The notes beneath the pieces were generated by a model. It was given only the letters and a program-made list of their open reading frames with translations. It searched no databases and was not told the DNA's origin. A stretch of DNA of 64,000 nt. Source: Methanolobus sp. Its GTDB lineage: Archaea > Halobacteriota > Methanosarcinia > Methanosarcinales > Methanosarcinaceae. Position numbers and translations under genes: made by a program. The stretch is from NCBI RefSeq assembly GCF_016278385.1, contig NZ_JADQBY010000030.1:1-64000 (forward strand). Reading direction: 5' to 3'. Below, piece by piece: positions 53,870 through 63,828 of the stretch (position 1 is its first letter; the number at the start of each line of letters is the position of its first letter).

Positions 53870-54736
53870 GCATTACCATCAAAATCACTGTGTGGTGAAA
53901 CTATTATACCTAATTACAAGTATAAACCCGGCATCTATTATCTTTCAATCTTCATCATAACCTTTGCTCTCTGGTTTGCAGGTGCATACATGAGTTTCCG
54001 TGATGATGGAAACGGACTATACATGCTTGTACTGCTGCCAGGACTAATGGCACCATTTCTCATCTCGCTTTTTATGATCTACCGCTCAAACAACGCGGAT
54101 CTTAAAAAAGATTTTATTAACAGGCTTATCAACATCAGGCTGATACACCCAAATATCTTACCTGTGTTTTTTTTACTAATGCCTCTAGTAGTCCTGCTCT
54201 CGACACTGATCTCTATTCCACTCGGAGAACCCTTGTCACAGTTCCAGTTTGCAGAAGGCTTCTCCTTCTCTGCAGGAGCTGTACCGGTATTGTTGATTCT
54301 CCTGCTTGCAGCTAGCTTTGAAGAACTCGGGTGGAGAGGTTATGCCTTTGACAGCTTGCAGAGTCGTCATACTTACTTTACAGCATCACTGATCTTCAGT
54401 GTACTATGGTCACTCTGGCATTTCCCGTTGATATTTGTCAACAACTCCTACCAGTATGAGATCTTTAATGAGAATTTCTGGTATGGCATGAACTTTTTTG
54501 TCAGCATCGTTCCAATGGGAATGATCATCAGCTGGATATGCATAAAGAACGGGAAAAGCATTATTGCTGCTATGGTCTTTCACTTTATTATCAATATGTC
54601 CCAGGAGCTGCTGGATATAACCCAGAACACAAAATGTATAGAGACTGTTGTGCTGATCTTTGTGGCAGTTCTTCTAATTGCATATGACAGGGAAATGTTC
54701 TTTTCAAGAAAACACCTTGCAGAAAGGACCGAATAA
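53870..54736 (+). CDS. CPBP-family intramembrane metalloprotease, start codon unclear
   Basis: Polytopic protease of the CAAX-protease/bacteriocin-processing (CPBP, Abi) family. The motifs are EELGWRGYAFD (EExxxR), SVLWSLWHFPLIF (FxxxH type) and MVFHFIINMSQEL (HxxxN/B type), which form the catalytic zinc-independent or metal site. The first ATG is at 53990, but the same frame is open upstream to 53858 and encodes a plausible N-terminus, ETIIPNYKYKPGIYYLSIFI, that completes the first membrane helix. No ATG, GTG or TTG lies in this extension; AGGGG at 53866-53870 suggests an unusual start just after it, or a mutated start. Substrate unknown. Confidence 0.8.
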   Translation, partial: ALPSKSLCGETIIPNYKYKPGIYYLSIFIITFALWFAGAYMSFRDDGNGLYMLVLLPGLMAPFLISLFMIYRSNNADLKKDFINRLINIRLIHPNILPVFFLLMPLVVLLSTLISIPLGEPLSQFQFAEGFSFSAGAVPVLLILLLAASFEELGWRGYAFDSLQSRHTYFTASLIFSVLWSLWHFPLIFVNNSYQYEIFNENFWYGMNFFVSIVPMGMIISWICIKNGKSIIAAMVFHFIINMSQELLDITQNTKCIETVVLIFVAVLLIAYDREMFFSRKHLAERTE

Positions 54737-54773
54737 GGTCCCTCTTTTTTTATCGAAGTAAAATGGTAATACA

Positions 54774-56066
54774 ATGACAGACAAATCACAGGACCTTTTT
54801 CCTAAATTCCTTCTGATCTGGTTCGGGCAATTTATCTCCATAATAGGTACTGGCCTTACGATTTTTGCTCTGGGAATATACGTGTATCAGCTAACAGGAA
54901 CTGCTTCCAGCTATGTTTTTATATTATTGTGTGCTTTTCTGCCGCCAATCTTACTAAAACCCTATGGAGGCATACTGGCAGATCGTCATGACAGGAGTAT
55001 AATGATGGTCTTCGGTGACCTTGGATCAACGCTGGGCCTTCTCTTCATATTCTTCATGATGCTTAAAGGTGATATTCAGCTCTGGCAAATCTATCTCGGG
55101 ATTTCTGTCAGTTCAATCTTTTCAGCCTTTCAGGAACCAGCTTACAAGGCTTTGGTTACTGATCTTCTGCCTGAGAACCAGTATGCCAAGGCAAGTGGCC
55201 TCATGCAGCTGGCAAGTTCTGCCCAGTATTTATTATCACCATTTTTAGCAGGTATATTGCTGTCTATATTTGATATAAAATACATTTTCCTGATTGATAT
55301 TTCAACTCTTGTGATAGCCAGTTCAATTGTAATCTGGGTTAGAAAAGTTCTGGGTGCTGTCCCGGTGAAGTATCATGAACAAAAGCTCATGGAAGAGTTC
55401 AAAGAAGGCATCCATGAGTTTTCACGGAATAAAGGTGTAGTCCATCTTGTAATTACCACCATGTTCATACTCTTCTTTGTGGGATTGCTTCAATCCTTGT
55501 TTATTCCGATGATGCTGAACCTGGCATCTGTCAGAGCAGTCGGTATCTCGCAATCGCTTTGTGCTTCTGGAATGATAATTGGCAGCCTTTTCATCGGTGT
55601 GTTTGGCAGCAAGAACAAACATGTAGCAATGCTGTCAGTTTCCCTGTTTCTGTCAGGCATATTCTTTGCAGGACTTGGTTTCTCGACAAATATAGTTCTG
55701 GTTACTCTGTCAGGCTTCTTGTTCTTTGCCACCCTGCCCTTCATCAATACTCCAATCGAGGTACTGATACGAAAGAATATCGACAACAATAAGCAAGGTC
55801 GTGTGTGGTCCATTATCTCCACGGTTACTTATCTTGGGTCTATCATTGCCTTTGCAGTGGCCGGTTTTCTTGCAGATGATATTTTTAATCCACTGCTGGA
55901 AACAGATGGACTTCTGGTAGAATCAGTTGGTTCTGTTATAGGCATAGGAGCAGGCAGAGGAATTGCTTTAATGTTTATTTTTTCTGGATTGATGATCTCT
56001 GTCATCGCTTTGTTCATCTGGAAAAATGAGATGATTCAAAGACTTGAAGGTGAACGGGAAAAATAA
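54774..56066 (+). CDS. Major facilitator superfamily exporter
   Basis: Membrane transporter of 430 residues with twelve helices, of the MFS_3/macrolide-efflux type. KFLLIWFGQFISIIGTGLTI opens the first helix, and GGILADRHDRSIMMVFGDLG is the loop 2-3 signature motif. It lies 37 bases after the CPBP gene on the same strand, so both may form one unit. Substrate unknown; relatives export antibiotics or peptides. Confidence 0.92.
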   Translation: MTDKSQDLFPKFLLIWFGQFISIIGTGLTIFALGIYVYQLTGTASSYVFILLCAFLPPILLKPYGGILADRHDRSIMMVFGDLGSTLGLLFIFFMMLKGDIQLWQIYLGISVSSIFSAFQEPAYKALVTDLLPENQYAKASGLMQLASSAQYLLSPFLAGILLSIFDIKYIFLIDISTLVIASSIVIWVRKVLGAVPVKYHEQKLMEEFKEGIHEFSRNKGVVHLVITTMFILFFVGLLQSLFIPMMLNLASVRAVGISQSLCASGMIIGSLFIGVFGSKNKHVAMLSVSLFLSGIFFAGLGFSTNIVLVTLSGFLFFATLPFINTPIEVLIRKNIDNNKQGRVWSIISTVTYLGSIIAFAVAGFLADDIFNPLLETDGLLVESVGSVIGIGAGRGIALMFIFSGLMISVIALFIWKNEMIQRLEGEREK

Positions 56067-56176
56067 GAACCTGACAGATTATGACGTGATTTCTCAATCC
56101 TGCTTTATTTTTACTTTAACAGTCGGCAAAGGGATTAATTTTTATAACAGTCCATGAAATAAATGATGGGATTCTG

Positions 56177-57487
56177 ATGAGTGAAAGCAAATCAATGGGA
56201 TTATGGTCAGCCACATCGATTGGCGTCGGTGCCATGGTGGGTGCAGGAATTTTCTCAATATTCGGGACAGCAACTCAGATATCCGGTAATGCAGTCTACA
56301 TATCTTTCATAATCGCGGGAGCCATTGCTCTATTAAGCACATATTCCTATGCAAAATTGGGGGTAAGATATCCTTCAGCAGGTGGTCCGGTAGAGTTTCT
56401 TATTCAGGGTTTTGGTGATGGTATATTAAGTGGTGGATTAAATCTTCTTCTATGGACAGGCTACATATTCGGACTTGCACTTTATGCAAAAGGATTTGCA
56501 CTTTATGCAATGACCTTCGTGCCTGCTGGTGCGGCAGCGATATGGTCAAATGTATTTGCTACAGCAATAATTGTAATTTTTACAGCCATTAATTTCATAG
56601 GTGCAAAAGCGGTAGGCAAATCAGAACTATTCATCGTATCAATCAAAGTAGGGATTCTTCTCCTCTTTGCCATTTCAGGGCTTTTCTTTATAAATCCAGC
56701 AAATCTGTCAGTTGCACAGTTTCCTGCAAGCTCCAACATCTTGTTTGGGGCAGGGATAGTCTTCCTTGCATACCAGGGTTTTGGACTAATAACCAATGCA
56801 GCAGAGGATATGGATGATCCTGAAAAGAATCTCCCCAGAGCTCTGTATCTGAGCGTTCTCATCGTCATATGCATCTATGTTCTTGTAAGTTTTGTAGTTG
56901 TAGGAAATCTATCAATGTCCGAAATCTCTACTACAAAGGATTATGCACTGGCTGCAGCTGCAAAGCCATTTCTGGGAGATATAGGATTCAAGATAATGGC
57001 AATAGCTGCTCTTTTTTCAACATCATCAGCTATCAACGCATCTCTTTATGGTGGTGCAAATGTAAGTTATCTCATTGCTAAGGAAGGTGAATTACCTGAA
57101 TTCTTTGAGAGGAAAGTCTGGAACAGAAGCACTGAGGGCCTGTTCATTACTTCAGGTCTCGTCATCCTGTGCACAAATCTCCTGAACCTTGAAGGAATTG
57201 GAATGCTTGCAAGTGCTTCATTATTGGTGATATATGTGGCAGTTAATACAGCTCATCTGCGTTTGTCCGGGGAGACCGGTGCGAAACGGTATTTAATATA
57301 TGCATCTTTATTCAGTACCTTGATCTTTTTTGGGATTCTCATTTATTATGAATTTCTTCACTCAGTAACAACATTGATTTTATTTGCACTGGTTTTTATA
57401 TTCTGCTTTACAGTAGAATGGACTTATAGGAAATACTCCAGAAGGACATTAAAGACCAGAACGGTATGTGATGAGGCTAATGTATGA
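56177..57487 (+). CDS. APC-family amino-acid permease, first of a tandem pair
   Basis: Membrane transporter of 436 residues with about twelve helices. The first helix has GVGAMVGAGIFSIFG, the unwound Gly-rich substrate site of APC transporters, and YAKLGVRYPSAGGPVEFLI follows. ALYGGANVSY-like residues (ASLYGGANVSYLIAKEGELP) mark helix 8. Its stop overlaps the start of a paralogue by four bases (ATGA), so the two are translated together. The substrate is probably an amino acid or related amine. Confidence 0.93.
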   Translation: MSESKSMGLWSATSIGVGAMVGAGIFSIFGTATQISGNAVYISFIIAGAIALLSTYSYAKLGVRYPSAGGPVEFLIQGFGDGILSGGLNLLLWTGYIFGLALYAKGFALYAMTFVPAGAAAIWSNVFATAIIVIFTAINFIGAKAVGKSELFIVSIKVGILLLFAISGLFFINPANLSVAQFPASSNILFGAGIVFLAYQGFGLITNAAEDMDDPEKNLPRALYLSVLIVICIYVLVSFVVVGNLSMSEISTTKDYALAAAAKPFLGDIGFKIMAIAALFSTSSAINASLYGGANVSYLIAKEGELPEFFERKVWNRSTEGLFITSGLVILCTNLLNLEGIGMLASASLLVIYVAVNTAHLRLSGETGAKRYLIYASLFSTLIFFGILIYYEFLHSVTTLILFALVFIFCFTVEWTYRKYSRRTLKTRTVCDEANV

Positions 57488-58785
57488 AAGATGCATCTTC
57501 TACAAAATCCATAGGCTACCTTTCTGCAGTTTCCATCGGTATTGGGGGCATGGTTGGAGGTGGTATCTTTGCAGTTCTTGGCCTTGCTGTAAAACTTGGC
57601 CAGGGTGGAACACCCATTGCCTTTGCATTTGCCGGTCTTGTCGCTTTGATAACTTCCTATTCATATGCAAAATTATCTATTCGCTATCCTTCCGAAGGAG
57701 GAACAGTGGAATTTTTGAATCAGGCATTTGGTTCGAGTTTGATTACGGGGGGTCTTAATGTTCTCCTGTGGCTGAGCTATGTTGTGATGCTCTCGCTCTA
57801 CGCCTATGCGTTAGGAAGTTATGGTTCCACATTTTTTCCGGTTTCTATGCAGGCAGTTTCAAAACACGTGCTTACCAGCATTATTATTGTAGCATTGACC
57901 ATGGTGAATATTATTGGTGCAAAAGTAGTTGGTAAATCCGAAGAATGGATAGTTGGCTTCAAAATTATGATTCTGCTTATCTTCATTGGAGGTGGTCTCT
58001 GGAGTTTAAAGTCACAGCCATTCCAGCTCACAACAGGCTCCAATCCGCTTCAGCTTGTAGCCAGGGGCATGATAATATTTCTGGCTTATGAAGGATTTGA
58101 ACTGATAGCAAACACAGCAAAAGATGTAAAGAATCCTTCAAAAACACTTCCCCGTGCATATTATTCTGCCGTTATCTTTGTCATTGCACTTTATATCCTG
58201 ATTGCCTATGTAACCGTTGGAAACGTATCAACAGACACCATCGTGCAGGCTCAGGACTATGCTCTTGCTGTAGCTGCAGAACCATTTTTAGGGAATTTTG
58301 GTTTCAACCTAATTGCGATTGCAGCTCTCCTATCAACAACTTCAGCCATTAACGCAACATTATACGGTGCTTCGCGTGTGAGCTTCATCATAGCCAAAGA
58401 TGGGGAATTGCCTGAGATACTGGAAGAAAAGATATGGAATCGTCCGATTGAAGGTCTGCTGATAACTTCTTTTTTAACATTAATCGTAGCAAATGTATTC
58501 AACCTGTCCAGTATTTCAATAATGGGAAGTGCAGGATTTTTGCTTATCTTTGGAGCAGTAAACGCTTCCAATGTTCGTCTTCATCAGAAGACCGAAAGCC
58601 ATAGGTGGTTATCAATAACAGGAGTAATCGTCTGTTCTATTGCACTATTGACCCTGATCTGGTATACTTTGAATAACTCGCCAAAAGATATTCTCATACT
58701 GGCCTTGATGCTAGGTTTAGCATTTGCCATCGAAGCAATTTATAGAAAGTACACCGGTAGAAGCATAAAGAAGATTCATAGTTGA
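57484..58785 (+). CDS. APC-family amino-acid permease, second of a tandem pair
   Basis: Membrane transporter of 433 residues, clearly paralogous to the preceding protein along its full length: GIGGMVGGGIFAVLG in helix 1, YAKLSIRYPSEGGTVEFLNQ, and NATLYGASRVSFIIAKDGEL. The two probably arose by tandem duplication and may form a heteromeric or substrate-divergent pair. It ends 33 bases before the convergent sensor kinase gene. Confidence 0.93.
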   Translation: MKDASSTKSIGYLSAVSIGIGGMVGGGIFAVLGLAVKLGQGGTPIAFAFAGLVALITSYSYAKLSIRYPSEGGTVEFLNQAFGSSLITGGLNVLLWLSYVVMLSLYAYALGSYGSTFFPVSMQAVSKHVLTSIIIVALTMVNIIGAKVVGKSEEWIVGFKIMILLIFIGGGLWSLKSQPFQLTTGSNPLQLVARGMIIFLAYEGFELIANTAKDVKNPSKTLPRAYYSAVIFVIALYILIAYVTVGNVSTDTIVQAQDYALAVAAEPFLGNFGFNLIAIAALLSTTSAINATLYGASRVSFIIAKDGELPEILEEKIWNRPIEGLLITSFLTLIVANVFNLSSISIMGSAGFLLIFGAVNASNVRLHQKTESHRWLSITGVIVCSIALLTLIWYTLNNSPKDILILALMLGLAFAIEAIYRKYTGRSIKKIHS

Positions 58786-58818
58786 TATGCTTTTAATCCG
58801 GCTATAGAATACCGATGC

Positions 58819-61470
58819 TCAAGTATTTCCAGGTTTGACTGGCATTTCAAATGTAAACGTACTACCCTTTCCAACTTTACTTTGAACATGGATTTTTCCT
58901 CCATGCATTTCCACATATCTCTTTACAATTGCAAGACCCAGACCTGTTCCTTCAAACTTACGGGTTAGAAAAGAATCTGCCTGTTTGAAGGGTTTGAATA
59001 TCTCTTGCTGATCATCTTTTGAAATACCAATACCATTGTCTGATATAGAAACCTGAAGCTTATTGGCGATGCATTCAGTCCTGACAATGATTTTCCCGTT
59101 CTCGGGTGTGAATTTGATTGCATTGGAAAGCAGATTATACAAAATATCTTTGACCTTTTTCCTGTCAGCATGCATTTCAATGCCACCAGTTTGAATATCA
59201 GTTTTGATATCAATATATTTCTTTTCAGCTACAGGTTGCATTGATATTACAGTTTCATCGATCAGGTCAGTTATTCTGAAATGTTTATACTCAAGTTCCA
59301 TCTTCCCGGCTTCAATTTTTGATAGATCCAGAATATCATTGATCAATTCTATTAAATGTTCACTGCTGTTAAGAACGTTGGATAGGTACCGGGATTGCTT
59401 TTCATTCAATTCACCTGGTATTTTATCATTTAACATCTGTGAAAAACCAAAAATAGAATTGAGTGGCGTACGCAGCTCATGGCTCATGTTAGCAAGAAAA
59501 TCAGATTTTGCTCTATTGGCAGTCTCTGCTGCAAGCTTGGCATGGAGCAGTGCATCTTCATACTTCTTTCTTTCAGTAATATCCCTGCATACACAAAAAG
59601 ATAGTTTTTGGCCACCAAACATGACGCCACTTGAAGTGATTTCGACATCAAGAAGAGTACCATCCTTACGACGATGTAGTGTTTCAAAGTGATCGCCTGA
59701 TTCATCAACAACCCTGATCATTTCAAGCAACTGTTCACGTGTCCATTGAGTGTCCCAATCCCAAATGTGTAAATGGAGAGCCTCCTCCTGTGAATAGCCA
59801 AGCATATCTGCATATTTCTGGTTCACCTCGTAAACCTTGCCATCCTGGTCAATGACAACTATCCCATCTGCTGATTTTTCTATAAATATACGCCGTCGAA
59901 TATCATCTTCTGCAATTTTATTTTCAGCCTGCTTTCTTTCAGTAATATCCTGAATTGTTCCAATAACCATATTTCGTTCAACAAAATACTTTGCCACCGA
60001 ATGTATTTCGCGAATCTGGCCATCATTTTGTCTTGCTATCTTAAACTGTACATCATATGGTAATTTTTTTTCCAGCAGATTTTTTAGTGCTTTGTCCAGT
60101 ATAGGCCGATATTCTGGTAAAGGTATTTCTTGTATTTCTTTGATGGTCATGTGTTTATTTTCCACGCCATATATCCTGCCGGATTCTTCTGAAATTTCCA
60201 CATCGTTGGAATTAAAGTTAAAACCCCAACTTCCAAAGCATCCTATTTTCTGTGCTGTTTGTAACTGTAATTCTCTTCTCTTTAATTCCTCATCTGCTTG
60301 CTTGCGCTGAGTGATATCCCTGCCAACTCCCAGTATTCCTATCAGTTGTCCATTTTGATCATACATAGGACATTTAATAGTCTCAAGATATTCCATGTGC
60401 CCATCATCAACATAGGTGATTTCCTCTTCATTTATGGAGGGTTTGCCAGCTTGCATTGCCTCTCTATCCTTCTTTGTGAAAAGATCTGCCAGATCCTTGT
60501 TTATAAAGTCATAGTCTGTCTTTCCGTAAATTTCTTCTTCCTTTGCACCAAAGAAGCGCTCAAATTTGGAATTGCATATCAGATAAATACCATTGACATC
60601 CTTTAGCCAGACTAGATCTGGAATAGTATCAATTAATGTGCGTAATTGACCTTTACTATCCAACAGTGACTTTTCTGTAAACCTCTGTTCGGTTATGTCT
60701 TCTCCAACACTGGTAATACTGGAAATATTGCCATCTATGTCTTTGAATGTGGTATTGTTCCATGCTATTGATCTTCGCTGACCATTCTTTGTGATAATTT
60801 CGTTTTCATGGTATGAAGGCATATCCGCAGTTTCAATAGTCTTAAGGAAGACGGCTTTTACTTCAGGGATTATTTCTTCTGGCAGGAAAATATCAAACCA
60901 ATTTTTGTTAAGGACTTCTTCTCTTTTCCATCCCGTAAGATCGAGTAAAAAATCATTGCAGAAAACGATGTTTCCGCCAGAGTCCAGTATAAGTCCTGCA
61001 AGCTGAATATTGTTGAAAATTGTATGAATTTGCTTTTCAGATTCAAGCTGATCAATTTCTGCTTTTTTCCTTTTATTGATGTTGATATGTTGTAAAATAA
61101 CGCTAGTGGGATTATTTTTAGAAAGTGGCTGAACTTTCACTAAATACCAGTGTTTTCCATCAGGACCAAGATGGGTATATTCAAACTTGAATATTTTAGT
61201 ATTGCCATTAATGACATCTCTTATTCCTTTTTCTATACTGACAGCATTATCCGGTCTTTCAGCTCTAAATTTATCCAGAGAATTCAGATAATTGATTGTA
61301 TCAGTGCATTTAAGGAGATCAAGACAACTATTTTGTGTAAAATCTTTCCAGCTTTGATTTGCATAAGAAAAGTTCCCATCTGGTGATAGTATAATGATCC
61401 CATCTTCCCATAGGTCCATTGAATCAGCTTCAAGATTGAAAACAGGTGGTTTGGTGGTTTTTGAAGACAT
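58819..61470 (-). CDS. Soluble sensor histidine kinase with five PAS domains
   Basis: Cytoplasmic kinase of 883 residues. PAS domains lie at about 18-130, 142-258, 268-385, 390-505 and 515-635, each ending in a PAC motif such as GEDITEQR, GRDITQRK or QDITERKQ. HisKA has FLANMSHELRTPLNSIFGF (phospho-acceptor His) near 660; HATPase has NLLSNAIKFTPENG, SDNGIGIS and GTGLGLAIV. It probably senses redox state or small ligands. It is encoded beside a membrane MASE1-like protein and a second, membrane-bound kinase. No response regulator is adjacent. Confidence 0.94.
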   Translation of the reverse strand: MSSKTTKPPVFNLEADSMDLWEDGIIILSPDGNFSYANQSWKDFTQNSCLDLLKCTDTINYLNSLDKFRAERPDNAVSIEKGIRDVINGNTKIFKFEYTHLGPDGKHWYLVKVQPLSKNNPTSVILQHININKRKKAEIDQLESEKQIHTIFNNIQLAGLILDSGGNIVFCNDFLLDLTGWKREEVLNKNWFDIFLPEEIIPEVKAVFLKTIETADMPSYHENEIITKNGQRRSIAWNNTTFKDIDGNISSITSVGEDITEQRFTEKSLLDSKGQLRTLIDTIPDLVWLKDVNGIYLICNSKFERFFGAKEEEIYGKTDYDFINKDLADLFTKKDREAMQAGKPSINEEEITYVDDGHMEYLETIKCPMYDQNGQLIGILGVGRDITQRKQADEELKRRELQLQTAQKIGCFGSWGFNFNSNDVEISEESGRIYGVENKHMTIKEIQEIPLPEYRPILDKALKNLLEKKLPYDVQFKIARQNDGQIREIHSVAKYFVERNMVIGTIQDITERKQAENKIAEDDIRRRIFIEKSADGIVVIDQDGKVYEVNQKYADMLGYSQEEALHLHIWDWDTQWTREQLLEMIRVVDESGDHFETLHRRKDGTLLDVEITSSGVMFGGQKLSFCVCRDITERKKYEDALLHAKLAAETANRAKSDFLANMSHELRTPLNSIFGFSQMLNDKIPGELNEKQSRYLSNVLNSSEHLIELINDILDLSKIEAGKMELEYKHFRITDLIDETVISMQPVAEKKYIDIKTDIQTGGIEMHADRKKVKDILYNLLSNAIKFTPENGKIIVRTECIANKLQVSISDNGIGISKDDQQEIFKPFKQADSFLTRKFEGTGLGLAIVKRYVEMHGGKIHVQSKVGKGSTFTFEMPVKPGNT

Positions 61471-61541
61471 ATCATGTCCTGTTAAATTTATGCATTATTT
61501 ATTTAAGACATTATATTTTAAAGTATATGATTTCTGGAAGT

Positions 61542-62135
61542 TCAAACCCAGTACCCCTGTACATAAGATTTTGTCTGCTGAATATATGGAGTGATATACC
61601 TGAGTAAAAAGGGGACTATCAGCAAAGTAGTAACAAAATTTCCCAGGAACCATCCTTGAAATGTTACAAGAAACTCTGTCCACTGTATGACTCCATTGGT
61701 TACCAACATCATTGAACCCCACAGGGCACCCACCAGATTGTTTAGTATGCAGGCAAAGACAACAAATATTGCTATATCCCTTTTTGTTCGCATTCTGATG
61801 TTCACTTTAAAAAATGCAAAAGCAGCCAGAGGTATAATTACCTGCCACAGGTCTGCAAGTGACCATGCCAGATTCAATGAGAAGGGCATATCTGCAAGTA
61901 TCCCGGCTCCGATCATGCAACCAAGATATGCTGAAAAAGCACCCCATATTCCATACCACATGGCGAATGCTATCATGAATGCTACAGCAAAATACATGCT
62001 GGAAACTCCTGGTGCAGGTGATATGGGAGAATTAACGACTGCAAATCGTGATAATAGTGAATTCGTCAATATCAAAAACAAAAATATATTCACATATCTT
62101 GAAAGTGATTCTATATTAGGCATGTGTTTTTCCAT
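61542..62135 (-). CDS. Stand-alone MASE1-like membrane sensor protein
   Basis: Membrane protein of 197 residues with about six helices: NIFLFLILTNSLLSRF, MYFAVAFMIAFAMWYGIWGA, WQVIIPLAAFAFFKVNIRM and a late GWFLGNFVTTLLIVPFLLRY. The pattern of a WYGIWGAFSAYLG loop and a GNFVTTLLIVPFLL final helix resembles MASE1, the integral sensor domain usually fused to kinases or cyclases; an ECF-transporter S component is an alternative. It is encoded 71 bases after the five-PAS kinase start on the same strand, so it may supply that soluble kinase with a membrane sensor. Confidence 0.65.
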   Translation of the reverse strand: MEKHMPNIESLSRYVNIFLFLILTNSLLSRFAVVNSPISPAPGVSSMYFAVAFMIAFAMWYGIWGAFSAYLGCMIGAGILADMPFSLNLAWSLADLWQVIIPLAAFAFFKVNIRMRTKRDIAIFVVFACILNNLVGALWGSMMLVTNGVIQWTEFLVTFQGWFLGNFVTTLLIVPFLLRYITPYIQQTKSYVQGYWV

Positions 62136-62349
62136 AAGTCTATTTTTTATTAATGTTTTTTATTAATGTATAGTATCTTTTTAATATATCTAACATTTTA
62201 CTGTCCATACATCTATATCATTCATTTTATATAATATGTACTAAGTTAATAACTTAGGCCATATTCTAATAGAACAGGCATATATTCTTCTTCCAGGTAT
62301 ACACCATATCCCAGACAAGAGGGGGGCACACAACATAAAAAGTGACTAT

Positions 62350-63768
62350 GTGGACATGGATCCTCTTCGGATCAAAGAGTGGTTCAAAAGACCGTACTCA
62401 GTGACAATAACCACTATTTTGATATTTGTATCTGTGCTCTACAATTTCTGGCTCTATACCGGAGAATGGCTTGATAGTGTTCTTGTAAATGGTCTTGTCC
62501 CCGCTGATGTTACCTTCATTAAGACATTGACATTTATTTTGATACTTCTGGTGACAAATATCATCTATATGGTCCTCAGCAGACAGGTTGCTCTTTCAAG
62601 AACAGTTGAAAACCAGAAAAACCAGCTTGTTCTGTATGAAATGAAATTCCTTGATTTCATTGATAATGTTCCGGATGTTGCTGTTCAGGGATTTGATTTG
62701 GACGGCAAGGTGCACTACTGGAATCTTGCAAGTGAGAAAATGTACGGCTATACAAAAGCTGAAGTAATGGGACAAAAAATATCGGATTTGATCATTTCTG
62801 CTGAACATGTAGATAATTTTGAGAGTATTATTGCTTACATGCAGAGAGACAGGAACTATAAACAGGCATGTGAGGCTAGTTTCTTAGCAAAGAATGGAAG
62901 GAAGTTGCCAGTATTCTCAAGCTACTCTGCTGTTCCAGTATCTGATGAAAAGCTGGAAGTATTCTCCATGGAGATCGATCTGACAGAAAGGAAGAGAATG
63001 GAACAAGATCTAAAAGATGCAAAAGAGGTTGCTGAGGCTTATAGTAATGCCAAAAGCAAATTCCTGGCAAGCATGAGCCATGAGATAAGGACACCCTTGA
63101 ACTCTATTATTGGATTCTCCGATATTCTGACAGATGACTCGTTCGAACTTTCGGGTGAAGATAAAAAAAGATATGCGCAGCACATATCTACAAGCGGAAA
63201 TCATTTACTTAGTATCATAAACGACATACTTGATATATCCAAAGCAGAGGCCGGAAAGATGGAGCTTCAATATGAGCATATTCTGCTTCCTCTGATAATT
63301 AGCGATGTAGTGGAGTCTATGACTCCTTCGATAGCTATCAGAAATATATCGATCCATACCAGTATAGAACCAGATATAGAGATAGTAGAAGTTGATTCAG
63401 GGAAATTGAAGCAGATACTTTTCAACCTTATAGGGAATGCGGTTAAGTTTGCTCGTAATGAAGGGAACATCATTGTCAGATGTGAGATTATCGGGGACAT
63501 TATATGTTTTGAAATTGAAGATGATGGTATCGGAATAAAGGAAGAGGATATTGATAAGTTATTCAAGCCATTTTCTCAGGTAGGAGATCATTCCACAAAA
63601 GATAATAAAGGTACAGGATTGGGATTATCGCTTGTCAAAGAATTGGTAGAACTTCACAAAGGTGATGTCTGGGTGAAAAGTGAATATGAGAAGTATAGTA
63701 TTTTTGGTTTCAGTATTCCTTCACATCGTCTTTCAAGAGTGGATGATCCAGCAGTACAGATCAGGTGA
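62350..63768 (+). CDS. Membrane-bound PAS sensor histidine kinase
   Basis: Kinase of about 472 residues with two N-terminal helices (about 17-37 and 52-72), a PAS domain with PAC (about 95-215; VFSMEIDLTERKRMEQD), HisKA with FLASMSHEIRTPLNSIIGF, and HATPase with NLIGNAVKFARNEG, DDGIGIKEED and GTGLGLSLV. The start is GTG at 62350 or ATG at 62356. A GAGGGGGG stretch about 25 bases upstream is too far to decide. It is divergent from the MASE1-like gene; the 214-base spacer carries AT-rich promoters for both. Confidence 0.92.
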   Translation: MDMDPLRIKEWFKRPYSVTITTILIFVSVLYNFWLYTGEWLDSVLVNGLVPADVTFIKTLTFILILLVTNIIYMVLSRQVALSRTVENQKNQLVLYEMKFLDFIDNVPDVAVQGFDLDGKVHYWNLASEKMYGYTKAEVMGQKISDLIISAEHVDNFESIIAYMQRDRNYKQACEASFLAKNGRKLPVFSSYSAVPVSDEKLEVFSMEIDLTERKRMEQDLKDAKEVAEAYSNAKSKFLASMSHEIRTPLNSIIGFSDILTDDSFELSGEDKKRYAQHISTSGNHLLSIINDILDISKAEAGKMELQYEHILLPLIISDVVESMTPSIAIRNISIHTSIEPDIEIVEVDSGKLKQILFNLIGNAVKFARNEGNIIVRCEIIGDIICFEIEDDGIGIKEEDIDKLFKPFSQVGDHSTKDNKGTGLGLSLVKELVELHKGDVWVKSEYEKYSIFGFSIPSHRLSRVDDPAVQIR

Positions 63769-63828
63769 AGAAATCAGTAAAAGCATACTCTTATTAACAT
63801 ATCTCAAAGAAAAAGAGGAACAGAGGTT

